A DNA stretch of 64,000 bases, taken from an uncultured Pelagibacteraceae bacterium. GTDB taxonomy: Bacteria; Pseudomonadota; Alphaproteobacteria; Pelagibacterales; Pelagibacteraceae. The DNA is taken from positions 287,411 to 351,410 of the forward strand of contig CACHGA010000001.1 in NCBI GenBank assembly GCA_902579285.1. The letters run 5' to 3'. The translations under genes and the position numbers were made by a program. The notes beneath the pieces are model-generated. The model searched no databases and had not been told where the DNA came from. It saw nothing but the letters and a program-made list of their open reading frames with translations. Below are positions 39,204-52,326 of the stretch, one piece after another; positions within the stretch are counted from its first letter, which is position 1; each line of letters opens with the position of its first letter.

Positions 39204-40294
39204 TGAAGTTAAGTTATAAAAAATTCTATATCTGGTTTGTATTTTTCTATTTTATATTTAATATTGAAGGACATACTAAAAATCCTCCCTCATCATTTGC
39301 AGATTTAGCAGATGAACTAATGCCATCAGTTGTTAATATTTCAACTACTCAAACAATAAAAACACAAGCAAATCCTTTTCCATTTCAATTTCCTCCAGGC
39401 TCACCATTTGGAGAAATGTTCAAAGAATTTGATAAACCAACAGAAAGAAAAGCTACTTCTCTTGGATCAGGATTTATAATTGAAAAAAATGGAACTGTGA
39501 TAACCAATAACCATGTCATTGCAAACGCAGAAGATATTATAGTGAGAGTTAATAATAAAGAATATCAAGCTAAGGTAATAGGCGCCGATCCTTATTCTGA
39601 TATAGCAGTATTAAAAATTGATACATCAGATATTTTTAAAACTGTAGAGTTTGGAAATTCAGACAAATCAAGAGTTGGTGATTGGGTAGTTGCTATTGGA
39701 AATCCTTTTGGATTAGGAGGAACAGTTACGTCTGGAATAATATCTGCACGAAACAGGGATATTAATTTAACAAGATATGATGATTTTATTCAAACGGACG
39801 CATCAATCAACCAAGGTAATTCTGGTGGACCTCTATTTAATCTAGATGGAGATGTAATTGGAATAAATACTGCAATCATAAGCCCCTCAGGAGCAAGCAG
39901 TGGAATTGGTTTTGCAATACCCGCGAACTATGCCTCAACTATCATTAACCAATTAATAAAATTTGGTGAAACAAAAAGAGGCTGGTTAGGAGTTAGAATT
40001 CAAGAAGTTACAAAAGAAATGGCCTCAGTCGCAAATCTTGGTGATCCAAGAGGTGCGTTTATCGGCGGAGTCTCCGAAGGAAGTCCTGCTGAAAAAGGAG
40101 GCATGAAAAGTGGAGACATAGTTCTAGAATTTGATGGCCAAAAAATAAAAACAATGCGTAACCTTCCAAAGGTAGTAGCAAATACACCACCAAACAAACG
40201 TGTTGCATTAAAAGTTTGGAGAGATAAAAAAACAATTACTTTAAAATTGACTTTAGGCAGAATGGAGTCAGCAGAAGAATTTAAAAAACAATAG
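39203..40294 (+). CDS. HtrA/Deg-type periplasmic serine protease (single PDZ)
   Basis: Trypsin-fold quality-control protease. The product (about 363 aa) has a hydrophobic N-terminus (KFYIWFVFFYFIFNIEG) as signal or anchor. Catalytic residues are visible as NNHVIANAEDI (His), ADPYSDIAVLKID (Asp) and NQGNSGGPLFNLDG (Ser), followed by one PDZ domain (about 265-355: GAFIGGVSEGSPAEKGGMKSGDIVLEFDG). Two-PDZ DegP proteins are longer, so size resembles DegS. Its start at 39203 is chosen over an earlier in-frame ATG-like codon at 39185 because it couples with the preceding stop. Together with hflKC this forms a membrane-proteolysis operon. Confidence 0.92.
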   Translation: MKLSYKKFYIWFVFFYFIFNIEGHTKNPPSSFADLADELMPSVVNISTTQTIKTQANPFPFQFPPGSPFGEMFKEFDKPTERKATSLGSGFIIEKNGTVITNNHVIANAEDIIVRVNNKEYQAKVIGADPYSDIAVLKIDTSDIFKTVEFGNSDKSRVGDWVVAIGNPFGLGGTVTSGIISARNRDINLTRYDDFIQTDASINQGNSGGPLFNLDGDVIGINTAIISPSGASSGIGFAIPANYASTIINQLIKFGETKRGWLGVRIQEVTKEMASVANLGDPRGAFIGGVSEGSPAEKGGMKSGDIVLEFDGQKIKTMRNLPKVVANTPPNKRVALKVWRDKKTITLKLTLGRMESAEEFKKQ

Positions 40295-40295
40295 T

Positions 40296-41207
40296 TTGTC
40301 AAAAAAAATTATACTTTTATTTGGTCCTACTGCATCTGGAAAATCAAGATTGGCAATTGATATAGCAAAAAAATATAATGGAGAAATCTTAAATGCAGAT
40401 AGTATGCAGGTATATAAAGAAATTAAAATACTCTCTGCGCGACCAGAAAAAAGTGAAATTAAACATCATTTTTATGGTTTCATATCAGCAAAGAATACTT
40501 TTTCTGCAGGTAAATGGTGTAAGTTAGTAGCAAAAAAAATAAAAGAGATACAAAAAAAAAATAAAACTCCAATTGTAGTTGGTGGAACTGGACTTTACTT
40601 TAGAGCATTAATTGAAGGTCTAGTTAAAATACCAAAAGTAAAAAAATTAGATTATTCTCATTTAAATCCCATTGGAAGATGGATGATGGGAAATCATTAT
40701 CATAAAAAAAACCCAACAATTTTTGAAGGTATAAATAGAAATGATATTCAACGCGTTTCGAGAGCTATTTCAGTTTACGAAGGAACAGGTTTAACTCTAA
40801 AGGAATGGCAAAATAAAGAAAATAAAAAATATTTTAATTCATCTGACTTTATTAAGTTATGTCTATTACCTCCAAAAGATGATTTAGAAAAAAAAATAAA
40901 TAGTAGATTTACTCAAATGTTAAAAAAAGGCGCTTTAGATGAAGTAAGAAAATATAATAAAAAATTTTTTGTCCCGGCCTCTCATATTTCTGCTAACTCG
41001 ATAATAGGTATTTATGAAATTGGTTTATATTTACAAAAGTCTATAACTCTTAAAAATCTAAAAGATAGAGTTCTAATCAGAACTCGGCAATATGCTAAAA
41101 GGCAATATACATGGCAAAGAGGCCAGATGCAGGATTGGAAGCAGTTTACTGATACCAATTATCTTGATTTAAGAAAAAAAATTCTAAGTTATTTATCTAA
41201 AACTTGA
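40296..41207 (+). CDS. miaA: tRNA dimethylallyltransferase MiaA
   Basis: Adds a dimethylallyl group to N6 of A37 in tRNAs reading codons that start with U. The 303-aa protein has the P-loop LLFGPTASGKSRLAIDIA, then NADSMQVYKEIKILSARP, HHFYGF, VVGGTGLYFRALIEGL, the RVSRAISVYEGTG region and QYAKRQYTWQRGQ near the end. The start appears to be TTG at 40296, one base after the htrA stop. It ends the hflK-htrA gene run. Confidence 0.95.
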   Translation: MSKKIILLFGPTASGKSRLAIDIAKKYNGEILNADSMQVYKEIKILSARPEKSEIKHHFYGFISAKNTFSAGKWCKLVAKKIKEIQKKNKTPIVVGGTGLYFRALIEGLVKIPKVKKLDYSHLNPIGRWMMGNHYHKKNPTIFEGINRNDIQRVSRAISVYEGTGLTLKEWQNKENKKYFNSSDFIKLCLLPPKDDLEKKINSRFTQMLKKGALDEVRKYNKKFFVPASHISANSIIGIYEIGLYLQKSITLKNLKDRVLIRTRQYAKRQYTWQRGQMQDWKQFTDTNYLDLRKKILSYLSKT

Positions 41208-41237
41208 CCCAAAATTTTCCTAAGATAGATTATATTT

Positions 41238-43009
41238 ATGGGAAAATTAATATCAGGCGCTGAAATAGTTTTTAAAGTTTTAGAGCATCACAAGGTAGAA
41301 CATATATTCGGGTATCCAGGGGGAGCTGTTTTACCAATTTATGATGAACTTAAAAACCATAAAACAATAAAACATATTTTGGCTCGACACGAACAAGGCG
41401 CAGGGCATGCAGCAGAGGGATACGCACGTTCATCTGGAAAGCCAGGAGTTTTATTAGTCACTTCCGGGCCTGGAGCTACAAACGCTGTAACTGCTCTTAC
41501 AGATGCTTATATGGACTCTGTCCCATTAGTTTGCATAAGTGGTCAAGTCCCAACTCATTTAATCGGAACAGATGCATTTCAAGAATGTGATACGACTGGA
41601 ATTACTAGACCTTGTACAAAACATAATTGGTTGGTTAAAGATGTAAACGATTTGGCAAAAATAATGGATTTAGCATTTGAAGTTGCAACAACTGGTAGAC
41701 CTGGACCAGTTCTTGTAGATATACCAAAAGATATTCAATTTAAAAAAACAAATTTTATTTTAAAAAGTTCAAACAAGAAAAAATTAAATGGCAAATCAAG
41801 TCCGAATGGAAAAATAAGCTCAAGTGATTTAGATAATGTTATTAATTTGATGAAAAAGTCTTCAAAACCAATTTTTTATACCGGGGGTGGAGTAATTAAT
41901 TCAGGCCCAGATGCAAGTAAATCGTTAAGGGAACTTGTTTCATTAACTGGTTTTCCAATAACATCTACTTTGCAAGGTCTTGGAGCTTATCCAGGTGACG
42001 ATCCTTTGTTTTTAGGAATGCTGGGAATGCACGGAACATATGAGGCGAACAACTCTATGTACAGTTGTGATCTAATGATAAATATTGGAGCAAGGTTTGA
42101 TGATAGAATAACCGGAAAAGTAGATGAGTTTTCACCAAAGTCAAAAAAAATTCATGTAGATATTGATCCATCATCGATTGGGAAAAACATCAAAGTAGAT
42201 TTAGCAGTTGTGAGTGATGTTGGTAGCTTTCTAAAAGCTTTAAATAAGAGAATAAAAGATAAACATAAAGATTTTTTAAACTCTAACAAACAAAATATTT
42301 CAAAATGGTGGAAGGACATAGATAAGTGGAGACAAAAAAAATCCTTAAGCTTTAAAAATAGCAAAGAAGTTATTAAACCACAGTATGCGGTGCAAAGACT
42401 TTACGAGTTATCAAAAAACCAAGATACTTATATTACAACTGAGGTAGGCCAGCACCAAATGTGGGCTGCTCAGCATTATAAATTTAACAAACCAAATAGA
42501 TGGATGACTTCAGGTGGACTTGGCACAATGGGATACGGCTTACCAGCTGCAGTAGGTGTTCAAATTGCTCACCCAGATAAACTTGTTATCGATATCGCTG
42601 GAGAAGCATCTGTTTTGATGACCATGCAAGAAATGTCTACAGCTGTACAATACAAACTGCCGATTAAAATATTTATTTTAAACAATCAGTACATGGGGAT
42701 GGTTAGACAGTGGCAGGAACTTTTACATGAAAAAAATTATTCCGAAAGTTATACTGAAGCTTTACCAGATTTTGTTAAATTAGCTGAAGCATACGGTTGC
42801 GTGGGAATTCAAGCAACAAAACCAGAGGAGCTAGACGAAAAAATAAATGAAATGATTAATACAAAAGAACCAGTTATATTTGACTGTAGAGTTGACCCAG
42901 CTGAGAATTGTTTTCCAATGATACCTTCTGGAAAACCCCATAATCAAATGTTACTTGGTCCTGAAGATGAAAAAGAAGAAGTATCAGACGAAGGTAAGAC
43001 TTTAGTATA

Positions 43010-43010
<1 letters not shown>
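41238..43010 (+). CDS. ilvB: Acetolactate synthase large (catalytic) subunit
   Basis: Thiamine-diphosphate enzyme and first step of valine/leucine/isoleucine synthesis. The 590-aa protein has FGYPGGAVLPIYDEL, the catalytic Glu region RHEQGAGHAAEGYARSSGKPG, SGPGATNAVTALTDAYMDSVPLV, QECDTTGITRPCTKHNW, and the C-terminal ThDP motif GLGTMGYGLPAAVGVQ through NNQYMGMVRQWQELL. The small subunit overlaps its stop by one base. A PEEKEEV-like acidic tail ends it. Confidence 0.97.
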
Positions 43011-44594
<1,584 letters not shown>

Positions 44595-44634
44595 CCCAAT
44601 CTGGCCAAAATTTCTAAATTTCTTAATAAATATT

Positions 44635-44662
44635 TTGCAAATTAACGTATTAATTGTATTAT
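44635..44662 (+). promoter_or_regulatory. Candidate leuA promoter
   Basis: TTGCAA at 44635-44640 and TATTAT at 44657-44662 are 16 bp apart, in the 92-bp gap between ilvC and leuA. No attenuator-like leader peptide is evident in this gap. Confidence 0.45.
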
Positions 44663-44686
44663 ATTTATCATCAAAAATTAAACAAA

Positions 44687-46252
44687 ATGGAAGATAAAAA
44701 CAGAATTATAATATTTGATACGACCATGCGAGATGGCGAACAATCTCCTGGCGCATCAATGAGTCTTGAGGAAAAAATTCAAATATCTAGAGTATTTGAT
44801 GAACTTGGTATTGATATTATAGAGGCTGGTTTCCCAATCGCATCTCCTGGGGATTTTGAAGCTGTTACAGCTATAAGTAAAATTTTAAAAAAATCAGTTC
44901 CTGCTGGTCTTGCAAGACATACAAAAAAAGATATTGATGCTTGTCACGAAGCATTAAAATCTGCCAAAAGATTTAGAATACATACTTTTATTTCAACAAG
45001 TTCACTTCACATGAAACACAAATTAAATAAAACACCCGAACAAGTAATTGATTCAATTAAAGAACATGTTACTTATGCTAGAAAATTTACAGATGATGTA
45101 GAGTGGTCTTGCGAGGATGGTACAAGAACTGACATGGATTTTATGTGCAAGACAGTCGAGCTAGCAATTAAATGTGGTGCTAAAACAATAAATATACCTG
45201 ATACAGTTGGTTATACAGTTCCCTCAGAGTTTAAAAAGATTATTGAAACTTTAACAAACAAAGTTCCAAATATTGATAAAGCAATTTTATCGGTTCATTG
45301 CCACAACGATTTAGGCCTAGCAGTAGCAAATTCACTTGCAGGAGTTTCCGCTGGTGCAAGACAAGTTGAATGTACAATAAATGGTATTGGTGAAAGAGCA
45401 GGAAATGCAGCATTAGAGGAAATTGTTATGGCAATGAAAACTAGAAGTGACTTAATGCCATTCAAAACTGGAATTAATACAAAATTAATAAGCAAAGCAT
45501 CTAAAACTGTTTCAAATGCTACTGGATTTCCAGTTCAATTCAATAAAGCTATCGTAGGAAAAAATGCTTTTGCTCATGAGTCAGGTATCCACCAGGATGG
45601 AATGCTTAAAAATAGAAACACATATGAGATAATGACACCCGAAAGTGTGGGAGTTAAAAAAACTTCTCTAGTAATGGGAAAACACTCGGGAAGACATGCC
45701 TTTAAAGATAAATTAAGTGATCTTGGATATGCAGGGGTAACAGATGATGTAATTCAAACTGCATTTGGAAAGTTCAAAATTTTAGCTGACAAGAAAAAAC
45801 ATGTTTATGATGAAGACATTATTGCGTTAGTAGATGATAGTTTAATTAAAGAAAGCAATGTAATTAATTTAAAATCTTTGAAAGTATTTGCAGGAACTGG
45901 AGAACCTCAAAAAGCAGAGATGACACTTGAAGTTTATGGTGAGCTTAAAAAAGCTAACGAAACAGGAGATGGTCCAGTTGATGCAATTTTTAAATGTATT
46001 AAAAAATTATATCCGCATGATGTAAAACTACAATTATACCAAGTTCATGCTGTAACTGAAGGAACTGACGCTCAAGCAACTGTGAGTGTAAGGATTGAAG
46101 AGAAAGGCAAAACAACTGTTGGTCAAGCTGCCGACACAGATACTCTTGTTGCTTCTGCCAATGCTTATTTAAATGCATTAAATAAGATGATTATTAAAAG
46201 AGAAAAAACCGCTCCTGAAGAGTTTGAGCAAGAGAGAATGAAAGGTATATAA
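44687..46252 (+). CDS. leuA: 2-isopropylmalate synthase LeuA
   Basis: First committed step of leucine synthesis (acetyl-CoA plus 2-oxoisovalerate). The product (about 521 aa) has [80 protein letters not shown] and a metal site around [13 protein letters not shown]. The C-terminal regulatory domain ([38 protein letters not shown]) is present, as in leucine-inhibited forms. The ATG at 44687 is chosen because homologues start at the DRIIIFDTT-like segment; an upstream in-frame start at 44654 adds eleven residues. mreB follows after 4 bp. Confidence 0.97.
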   Translation: MEDKNRIIIFDTTMRDGEQSPGASMSLEEKIQISRVFDELGIDIIEAGFPIASPGDFEAVTAISKILKKSVPAGLARHTKKDIDACHEALKSAKRFRIHTFISTSSLHMKHKLNKTPEQVIDSIKEHVTYARKFTDDVEWSCEDGTRTDMDFMCKTVELAIKCGAKTINIPDTVGYTVPSEFKKIIETLTNKVPNIDKAILSVHCHNDLGLAVANSLAGVSAGARQVECTINGIGERAGNAALEEIVMAMKTRSDLMPFKTGINTKLISKASKTVSNATGFPVQFNKAIVGKNAFAHESGIHQDGMLKNRNTYEIMTPESVGVKKTSLVMGKHSGRHAFKDKLSDLGYAGVTDDVIQTAFGKFKILADKKKHVYDEDIIALVDDSLIKESNVINLKSLKVFAGTGEPQKAEMTLEVYGELKKANETGDGPVDAIFKCIKKLYPHDVKLQLYQVHAVTEGTDAQATVSVRIEEKGKTTVGQAADTDTLVASANAYLNALNKMIIKREKTAPEEFEQERMKGI

Positions 46253-46256
46253 ATAA

Positions 46257-47291
<1,035 letters not shown>

Positions 47292-47309
47292 TTTATTGAT
47301 ATTTAAGCA

Positions 47310-48182
47310 ATGGCAACAAGCAGAGATGATTTTGGAATAGCTATTCGCTCTGCTTTATTGCAGAGAGGAGCAAAACAAAAATTTTCTCTTTTCGTATTAA
47401 TATTAGCTTCTATTTTAATTTTTACTTTAGACAATTTAGAACTTAAACCTGTTAAAGTCTTGCGAGGAGTCATAAATGATGGGGTATATCGTTTATCTGC
47501 CATATCTTCTTCACCAATATCATTTGCATCCGCCTCAAAAAATTTTTTATCAACGCATTTAAATATTTATAAAGAAAATGAGGAATTAAAAAAGAAAATC
47601 GAGATACTAGAAAAAGATAGATTTGATACTCTTTATCTTCAAACAGAAAATAATAAGTTACAAGAGGTCTTAGACCTAGACAAAACAACTGCCTATTCAA
47701 CAATTGGTGCTAAGATAATGTTAGACAAAAACAGTCCTTACTTAAATTCTGTAATTATTAACAAAGGATCAAACGTTGGAATAAAACTTGGAATGCCAGT
47801 ATTGAGCAAAGGAAATTTGGTTGGAAGAATTGTAGAAGTTAATTATATTTCATCAAGAATTTTATTACTAAATGATCTTAATAGTAAAATACCTGCAGTA
47901 ATTTCTCCAACAGGAGAACAAGCTATTCTTTCTGGTATAGGGCAAAAAAACCCTACATTAGAATATCTTCCTGATAGTTTCCAAAACGTAGACAATCTTA
48001 CAGTTTATACATCGGGCAAAGATGGAGTTTTGTTTCCAGGAATTTCAATAGGAAAAATTATAAGAGATGAAGATGATGAAAGTGATGAAGACAGGATCAG
48101 AGTTAAACTTTTTAGTGATCCGACACAGATACTTTATGTTAATGTCGTTTTAGATAAATCAAATGATGAAGAGGCAAAGTAA
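47310..48182 (+). CDS. mreC: Rod-shape determining protein MreC
   Basis: Bitopic scaffold that links MreB to the elongasome and activates PBP2. The 290-aa protein has one transmembrane helix (FSLFVLILASILIFTLDNL, about residues 24-42), a periplasmic coiled coil (about 80-115: YKENEELKKKIEILEKDRFDTLYLQTENNKLQEVL), then the beta-barrel domain with INKGSNVGIKLGMPVLSKGNLVGRIVEV and ILSGIGQKNPTLEYL. The acidic C-terminus includes DDESDEDR. mreD starts immediately after its stop. Confidence 0.95.
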   Translation: MATSRDDFGIAIRSALLQRGAKQKFSLFVLILASILIFTLDNLELKPVKVLRGVINDGVYRLSAISSSPISFASASKNFLSTHLNIYKENEELKKKIEILEKDRFDTLYLQTENNKLQEVLDLDKTTAYSTIGAKIMLDKNSPYLNSVIINKGSNVGIKLGMPVLSKGNLVGRIVEVNYISSRILLLNDLNSKIPAVISPTGEQAILSGIGQKNPTLEYLPDSFQNVDNLTVYTSGKDGVLFPGISIGKIIRDEDDESDEDRIRVKLFSDPTQILYVNVVLDKSNDEEAK

Positions 48183-48698
48183 ATGGCTATTAATGTAAAA
48201 GGCTTTAAAGATGGTTTATTAAGATCCTTACCATTAATTGTACTTATTTACGTTAGTATTTCAGAGTTTCAAACTCAGTTTTATTACTGGAAAATATTTT
48301 CTTTTAATCTTCAATTTATAATAATTTATTATTGGGTTTTAAGGGACCCATCTATTCTTGGATATGGGTTTATATTTTTATGTGGATTAGTGAATGATGT
48401 AGTTTTGAGCTTAAATCTTGGAACGAGCCCACTTTCTTACTTATTTGTATCCCTTGTAGCCGCTTATATAAGAACAGCAACGGTAAGAAGCACTCTAATA
48501 TCTGACTGGTTTACTTTTGTAATTGCGATAATGGGAGGCAATTTCATAACTTTTATTTTAATTAAAAATTTTTCGGATGTTGGAGTAAGTTATACTGATT
48601 TTTTCTACAACTCTTTATTTACATTTATATTATACCCTGCCTTTTGGGGGATTTTTGAATTATATAAAAGAGGTATTTCTTTGAGGGTTTATGATTAA
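48183..48698 (+). CDS. mreD: Rod-shape determining protein MreD
   Basis: Small polytopic membrane protein of the elongasome. The 171-aa sequence has about five hydrophobic helices (LLRSLPLIVLIYVSI, YYWKIFSFNLQFIIIYYW, ILGYGFIFLCGLVNDVVL, the LGTSPLSYLFVSLVAAYI stretch, and a C-terminal pair). The G-[LIF]-x-x-D motif appears as CGLVNDVVLSLNLGTSPL. Sequence conservation is low in this family; position between mreC and mrdA is decisive. Overlaps mrdA by 8 bp. Confidence 0.85.
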   Translation: MAINVKGFKDGLLRSLPLIVLIYVSISEFQTQFYYWKIFSFNLQFIIIYYWVLRDPSILGYGFIFLCGLVNDVVLSLNLGTSPLSYLFVSLVAAYIRTATVRSTLISDWFTFVIAIMGGNFITFILIKNFSDVGVSYTDFFYNSLFTFILYPAFWGIFELYKRGISLRVYD

Positions 48699-50622
48699 TT
48701 CAAGTGGCGAAAGCAAATCAAAACTAATAGGCAGAAGAATGTTTGTAATTTCAGCAGCAAAGGCTGTTGTCGTATTCGGCATTCTTGGAAGACTAGTATC
48801 ACTTCAAATTAACGAGAGCAAAAAGTACAAAACTTTATCTGATAAAAATAGATTTAGAGAGTGGAAATTTTCACCACCAAGAGGAACAATAAATGATTAT
48901 TATGGAAAACAAATAGCTTCGAATAAGCAAGTTTACCAATTGCATATTATTCCAGAAAATTCAGAAAATATAGAAACTTTACTTTTTAGATTAAAGAATA
49001 TTTTGAATTTAACAGACAAGAAGGTTTTTAAAATAAGAAGAAAAATAACATCACAAAAACCCTGGGATCCTGTAGTGATATCTGACAATCTCACATGGTC
49101 AGAATTCTCAAGAATAAATTTATTCTTACACGAGTTACAGGGTGCAGAGCCAATAGTATCAGTTGCAAGACTCTACACTGAGCCATCTTCTGCACATGTG
49201 ATTGGATATGTCTCTAAAGCAAGTAAAAAAGATTTACAAAATAAAGCATACTTAAAAGATAAAATTACTACAAGTACAAGAGTAGGTAAAACAGGATTAG
49301 AGAGTAAATTAGACCTTCAAGTTTTAGGTGATGTTGGTTACAAAAGATACGAGGTAAACGCCTATGGAAAAAGAATTAAAGAAATTTCTATCAATCCTGG
49401 AAAAGCTGGCCAAAATTTTAAAACAACTTTAGACCAAGAAGTTCAAGAACTAGCATCTAATTTACTTAAAGATAAATCTGGATCAGTTTGTGTTATGGAT
49501 ATTTATAAAGGAGATATTGTTGCAATGGTTTCATCTCCTGTTTTTGATCCAAACCAATTTGTTCATGGAATAAACACTGAAAATTGGAACAAACTTATCA
49601 AACACAGAGACAAACCTCTCATTAATAAATCTATAGCTGGACTTTACCCACCTGGATCTACAATAAAAAGTTTAGCTGTAATAAGTGCATTGGAAAATGA
49701 TGTTTTTAATCCAAAAACTGTAATTCGTTGCAGCGGTTCTATCGAACTTTACGGTGAAAAATTTCACTGTTGGAAAAAAAAAGGACACGGTTACATGGAT
49801 ATGAGAGAAGGTCTTAAACAATCATGTGACGTATATTTTTATGAAGTAGCAAGAAAACTAGGTATAGATCGGTTGTCGGAAACTGCAAGAAAATTTGGTT
49901 TAGGTGAAAAAGTTTTAGATGGATTTATAGAGGAAAGAACTGGAATTGTGCCAAATACATCCTGGAAGAAAAAGTATATTGGTAAAAATTGGTATCTCGG
50001 AGAAACATTACACGCAGGTATAGGGCAAGGATATTGGCAATCATCACCAATGCAACTATGTTTAATGACGGCTCAAATTGCAAATGGTGGATATAAAATA
50101 AAACCAAGAATTATTTTAAATGATGATGAAAGTAAAAAATTTAGTGACCTAAATCAATTTATTGAAGATAGAAAATTATTTGCCGACGATGTTGTTAGTC
50201 TTTATGATTTTATTTCAAAATTTAAATACAAAAGTTTGTTTAGAAACCCAGAAAATATAAAATTTGTAATTGATGCTTTGTACGGCGCAACAAATGAGCC
50301 AGGTGGAACTTCTTATGGATCAAGATTAACAAAAAAAGGTTTTATTTTTGCTGGAAAAACCGGAACATCACAAGTAAAAAGATTTACAGCTAGGCAAAGA
50401 GAGCTTGAAATTAAAAATGAGGATTTACCTTATAAAGATAGAGATCACGCTCTATTTGTTGCATTTGCGCCATTCAATGATCCAAGGTATGCAATCAGCG
50501 TAGTTATTGAGCATGGTGGTTCTGGTAGTAAAAGTGCAGCTCCGATTGCCAAAAAAGTCATTAAGAAAGTTTTGGAAAGACATCCTTTAAGAGAGGCGCA
50601 GGCTAATGGAGAGGTAGCTTAA
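48691..50622 (+). CDS. mrdA: Elongation-specific transpeptidase PBP2 (MrdA)
   Basis: Class B penicillin-binding protein that crosslinks lateral wall with RodA. The 643-aa protein has a transmembrane helix near residues 19-38, the pedestal with FSPPRGTINDYYGKQIASN, GLESKLDLQVLGDVGYKRYEVNAYGKRIKE, and the transpeptidase motifs PPGSTIKSL (SxxK), SCD in KQSCDVYFYEVARKLG and KTG in FAGKTGTSQVKR. Length and the HAGIGQGYWQSSPMQL block are typical of PBP2 rather than FtsI. It overlaps rodA by one base. Confidence 0.97.
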   Translation: MINSSGESKSKLIGRRMFVISAAKAVVVFGILGRLVSLQINESKKYKTLSDKNRFREWKFSPPRGTINDYYGKQIASNKQVYQLHIIPENSENIETLLFRLKNILNLTDKKVFKIRRKITSQKPWDPVVISDNLTWSEFSRINLFLHELQGAEPIVSVARLYTEPSSAHVIGYVSKASKKDLQNKAYLKDKITTSTRVGKTGLESKLDLQVLGDVGYKRYEVNAYGKRIKEISINPGKAGQNFKTTLDQEVQELASNLLKDKSGSVCVMDIYKGDIVAMVSSPVFDPNQFVHGINTENWNKLIKHRDKPLINKSIAGLYPPGSTIKSLAVISALENDVFNPKTVIRCSGSIELYGEKFHCWKKKGHGYMDMREGLKQSCDVYFYEVARKLGIDRLSETARKFGLGEKVLDGFIEERTGIVPNTSWKKKYIGKNWYLGETLHAGIGQGYWQSSPMQLCLMTAQIANGGYKIKPRIILNDDESKKFSDLNQFIEDRKLFADDVVSLYDFISKFKYKSLFRNPENIKFVIDALYGATNEPGGTSYGSRLTKKGFIFAGKTGTSQVKRFTARQRELEIKNEDLPYKDRDHALFVAFAPFNDPRYAISVVIEHGGSGSKSAAPIAKKVIKKVLERHPLREAQANGEVA

Positions 50623-51746
50623 TGTTTAAGCAGGGAAGTATTCAATCACACTTAAATTTCAGAGACAAATTTCTTGCAATGGATTTTGTTTTGCTGAGTT
50701 GTATTATATTTTTAGGTTTAATTAGTTTTTTTGCCATGTACTCTACCGATGGGGGCGAGTTTGCTTATCACACAAAAAGTCACATTGTAAGATTTTTTGT
50801 ATTTTTCTTCCTATTTTTTGTTGCTTCATTTTTTAAAACAAGTTTTTGGTATTCTACTAGCATTCCCATATATATTTTTATTCTAATTCTATTAATATTT
50901 GTAAAATATTTTGGCCTAACATCTTCGGGCTCACAAAGATGGTTAGATTTGTATTTTTTAAACTTACAGCCTTCAGAATTAATGAAAATTGGTTTGATAT
51001 TATTTTTAGCTAATTATTATCACAGAATTTCAGCTGGAGATGTAAATAGAATTACATTTCTATTTAAACCTCTTGTTGCTTTAATAATACCATTTATATT
51101 AGTCGTAACCCAACCAGATCTTGGAACTGCTTTTCTGATTGGTGTTGGTGGTTTCATTGTCATTTGGTTAGCAGGAGTAAAAATGAAATATTTTACTTAC
51201 TTTGGTTTAATTTTGGTTTCATTAACTCCAATAGCGATTTCTTTTCTCAAACCTTATCAAAAATCAAGAATTTTAACTTTTTTAGATCCGAGCAGAGATC
51301 CATTAGGTGCGGGCTATCAAATCACACAATCTAAGATTGCAATAGGATCAGGCGGTTTTTTTGGAAAAGGTTTCCTAAATGGATCTCAAAGTTATCTCGA
51401 TTACTTACCTGAAAAACATACTGATTTTATATTCACTTTATTTTCCGAAGAGTTTGGTTTTTTTGGTTCCTCAATAGTTTTAGCACTATATGTAGTAATG
51501 ACCATGAGGATCGTTTCAATTGGAAATATGGTTAGAGATACTTTTTCAAAACTTTATTGCTACAGTTTCGCTACAGCCTTTTTTATCTATGTAGCTGTAA
51601 ATATGTGTATGGTTCTAGGTTTAATACCCATTGTGGGCGCACCTTTACCTATATTATCTTATGGAGGTTCTTCAATGATGGCTATGATGCTAGGTTTAGG
51701 GATAGCCATGAGTTGTAAAATTCATAAGGATCAATCAATAAATTAG
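50622..51746 (+). CDS. rodA: SEDS-family peptidoglycan polymerase RodA
   Basis: Lateral-wall glycosyltransferase paired with PBP2. The 374-aa membrane protein has about ten helices and SEDS motifs: SSGSQRWLDLYFLNLQPSELMKIGLIL, VVTQPDLGTAFLIGVGGFIV, PLGAGYQITQSKIAIGSGGFFGKGFLNGSQSYLDYLPEKHTDFIF, FSEEFGFFG and PLPILSYGGSSMMAMM. Its adjacency to mrdA distinguishes it from ftsW at 14-15 kb. Bactofilin follows 44 bp downstream. Confidence 0.96.
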   Translation: MFKQGSIQSHLNFRDKFLAMDFVLLSCIIFLGLISFFAMYSTDGGEFAYHTKSHIVRFFVFFFLFFVASFFKTSFWYSTSIPIYIFILILLIFVKYFGLTSSGSQRWLDLYFLNLQPSELMKIGLILFLANYYHRISAGDVNRITFLFKPLVALIIPFILVVTQPDLGTAFLIGVGGFIVIWLAGVKMKYFTYFGLILVSLTPIAISFLKPYQKSRILTFLDPSRDPLGAGYQITQSKIAIGSGGFFGKGFLNGSQSYLDYLPEKHTDFIFTLFSEEFGFFGSSIVLALYVVMTMRIVSIGNMVRDTFSKLYCYSFATAFFIYVAVNMCMVLGLIPIVGAPLPILSYGGSSMMAMMLGLGIAMSCKIHKDQSIN

Positions 51747-51790
51747 TTGCTTTTTAAATAATAATTTGCTGAAATTGGGTAAAATATAAA

Positions 51791-52267
51791 ATGTTTGGAT
51801 CAAAGAAAAAAGATACAGTAAGACCCTTAAATGATACCGGTAGATCTCAGGTAAGCGAAACTTTCTCTTTAGAGGGTACTCTAAGAACTTCAGGAGCGAT
51901 AGATATTGCTGGATTAATTAAAGGGCCGGTTTTTGCAGATGATTTAATTATAAAAGAAACAGGTTCAATAATTGGACCAGTTGAGGCAGACAAAATCGAA
52001 ATTTACGGACATCTTGAAGGAAAAATTTTAGCTAAATCAATAGTGATTGGTAGTACAGGAGTTGTTAAAGGTGATATCTTGTTTAGTGAATCTTTAAAAA
52101 CTGAGGAAGGTGCCGATATAAACGGATATTTAAAGAAAACCGAAAGTACAAGCATGGAAGCTGCTCAAAATGAATTCAAACTAGATACGATTGAGACAAG
52201 CGGTTCAAAAGAAAAAGAAAAAGAAAAATCTAAAAAAGGTCGTCCTAAAATAGTTGCTAGCAACTAA
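51791..52267 (+). CDS. Bactofilin
   Basis: Polymer-forming cytoskeletal protein with a beta-helix core. The 158-aa protein has short tails around a central bactofilin domain (about residues 22-115): VSETFSLEGTLRTSGAIDIAGLIKGPVFADDLIIKETGSIIGPVEADKIEIYGHLEGKILAKSIVIGSTGVVKGDILFSESLKTEEGADINGYLKK. Periodic Gly and hydrophobic residues fit right-handed beta-helix turns. The C-terminal tail is Lys/Glu-rich (EKEKEKSKKGRPK). Located directly after the Rod operon, it may help localise wall enzymes, as bactofilins do in Caulobacter; this role here is inference. Confidence 0.9.
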   Translation: MFGSKKKDTVRPLNDTGRSQVSETFSLEGTLRTSGAIDIAGLIKGPVFADDLIIKETGSIIGPVEADKIEIYGHLEGKILAKSIVIGSTGVVKGDILFSESLKTEEGADINGYLKKTESTSMEAAQNEFKLDTIETSGSKEKEKEKSKKGRPKIVASN

Positions 52268-52326
52268 ATAAAAGCAGTACAATCTATCACAGTTAAATCA
52301 TGAAGCTTTTGATTTAAATTGGATTT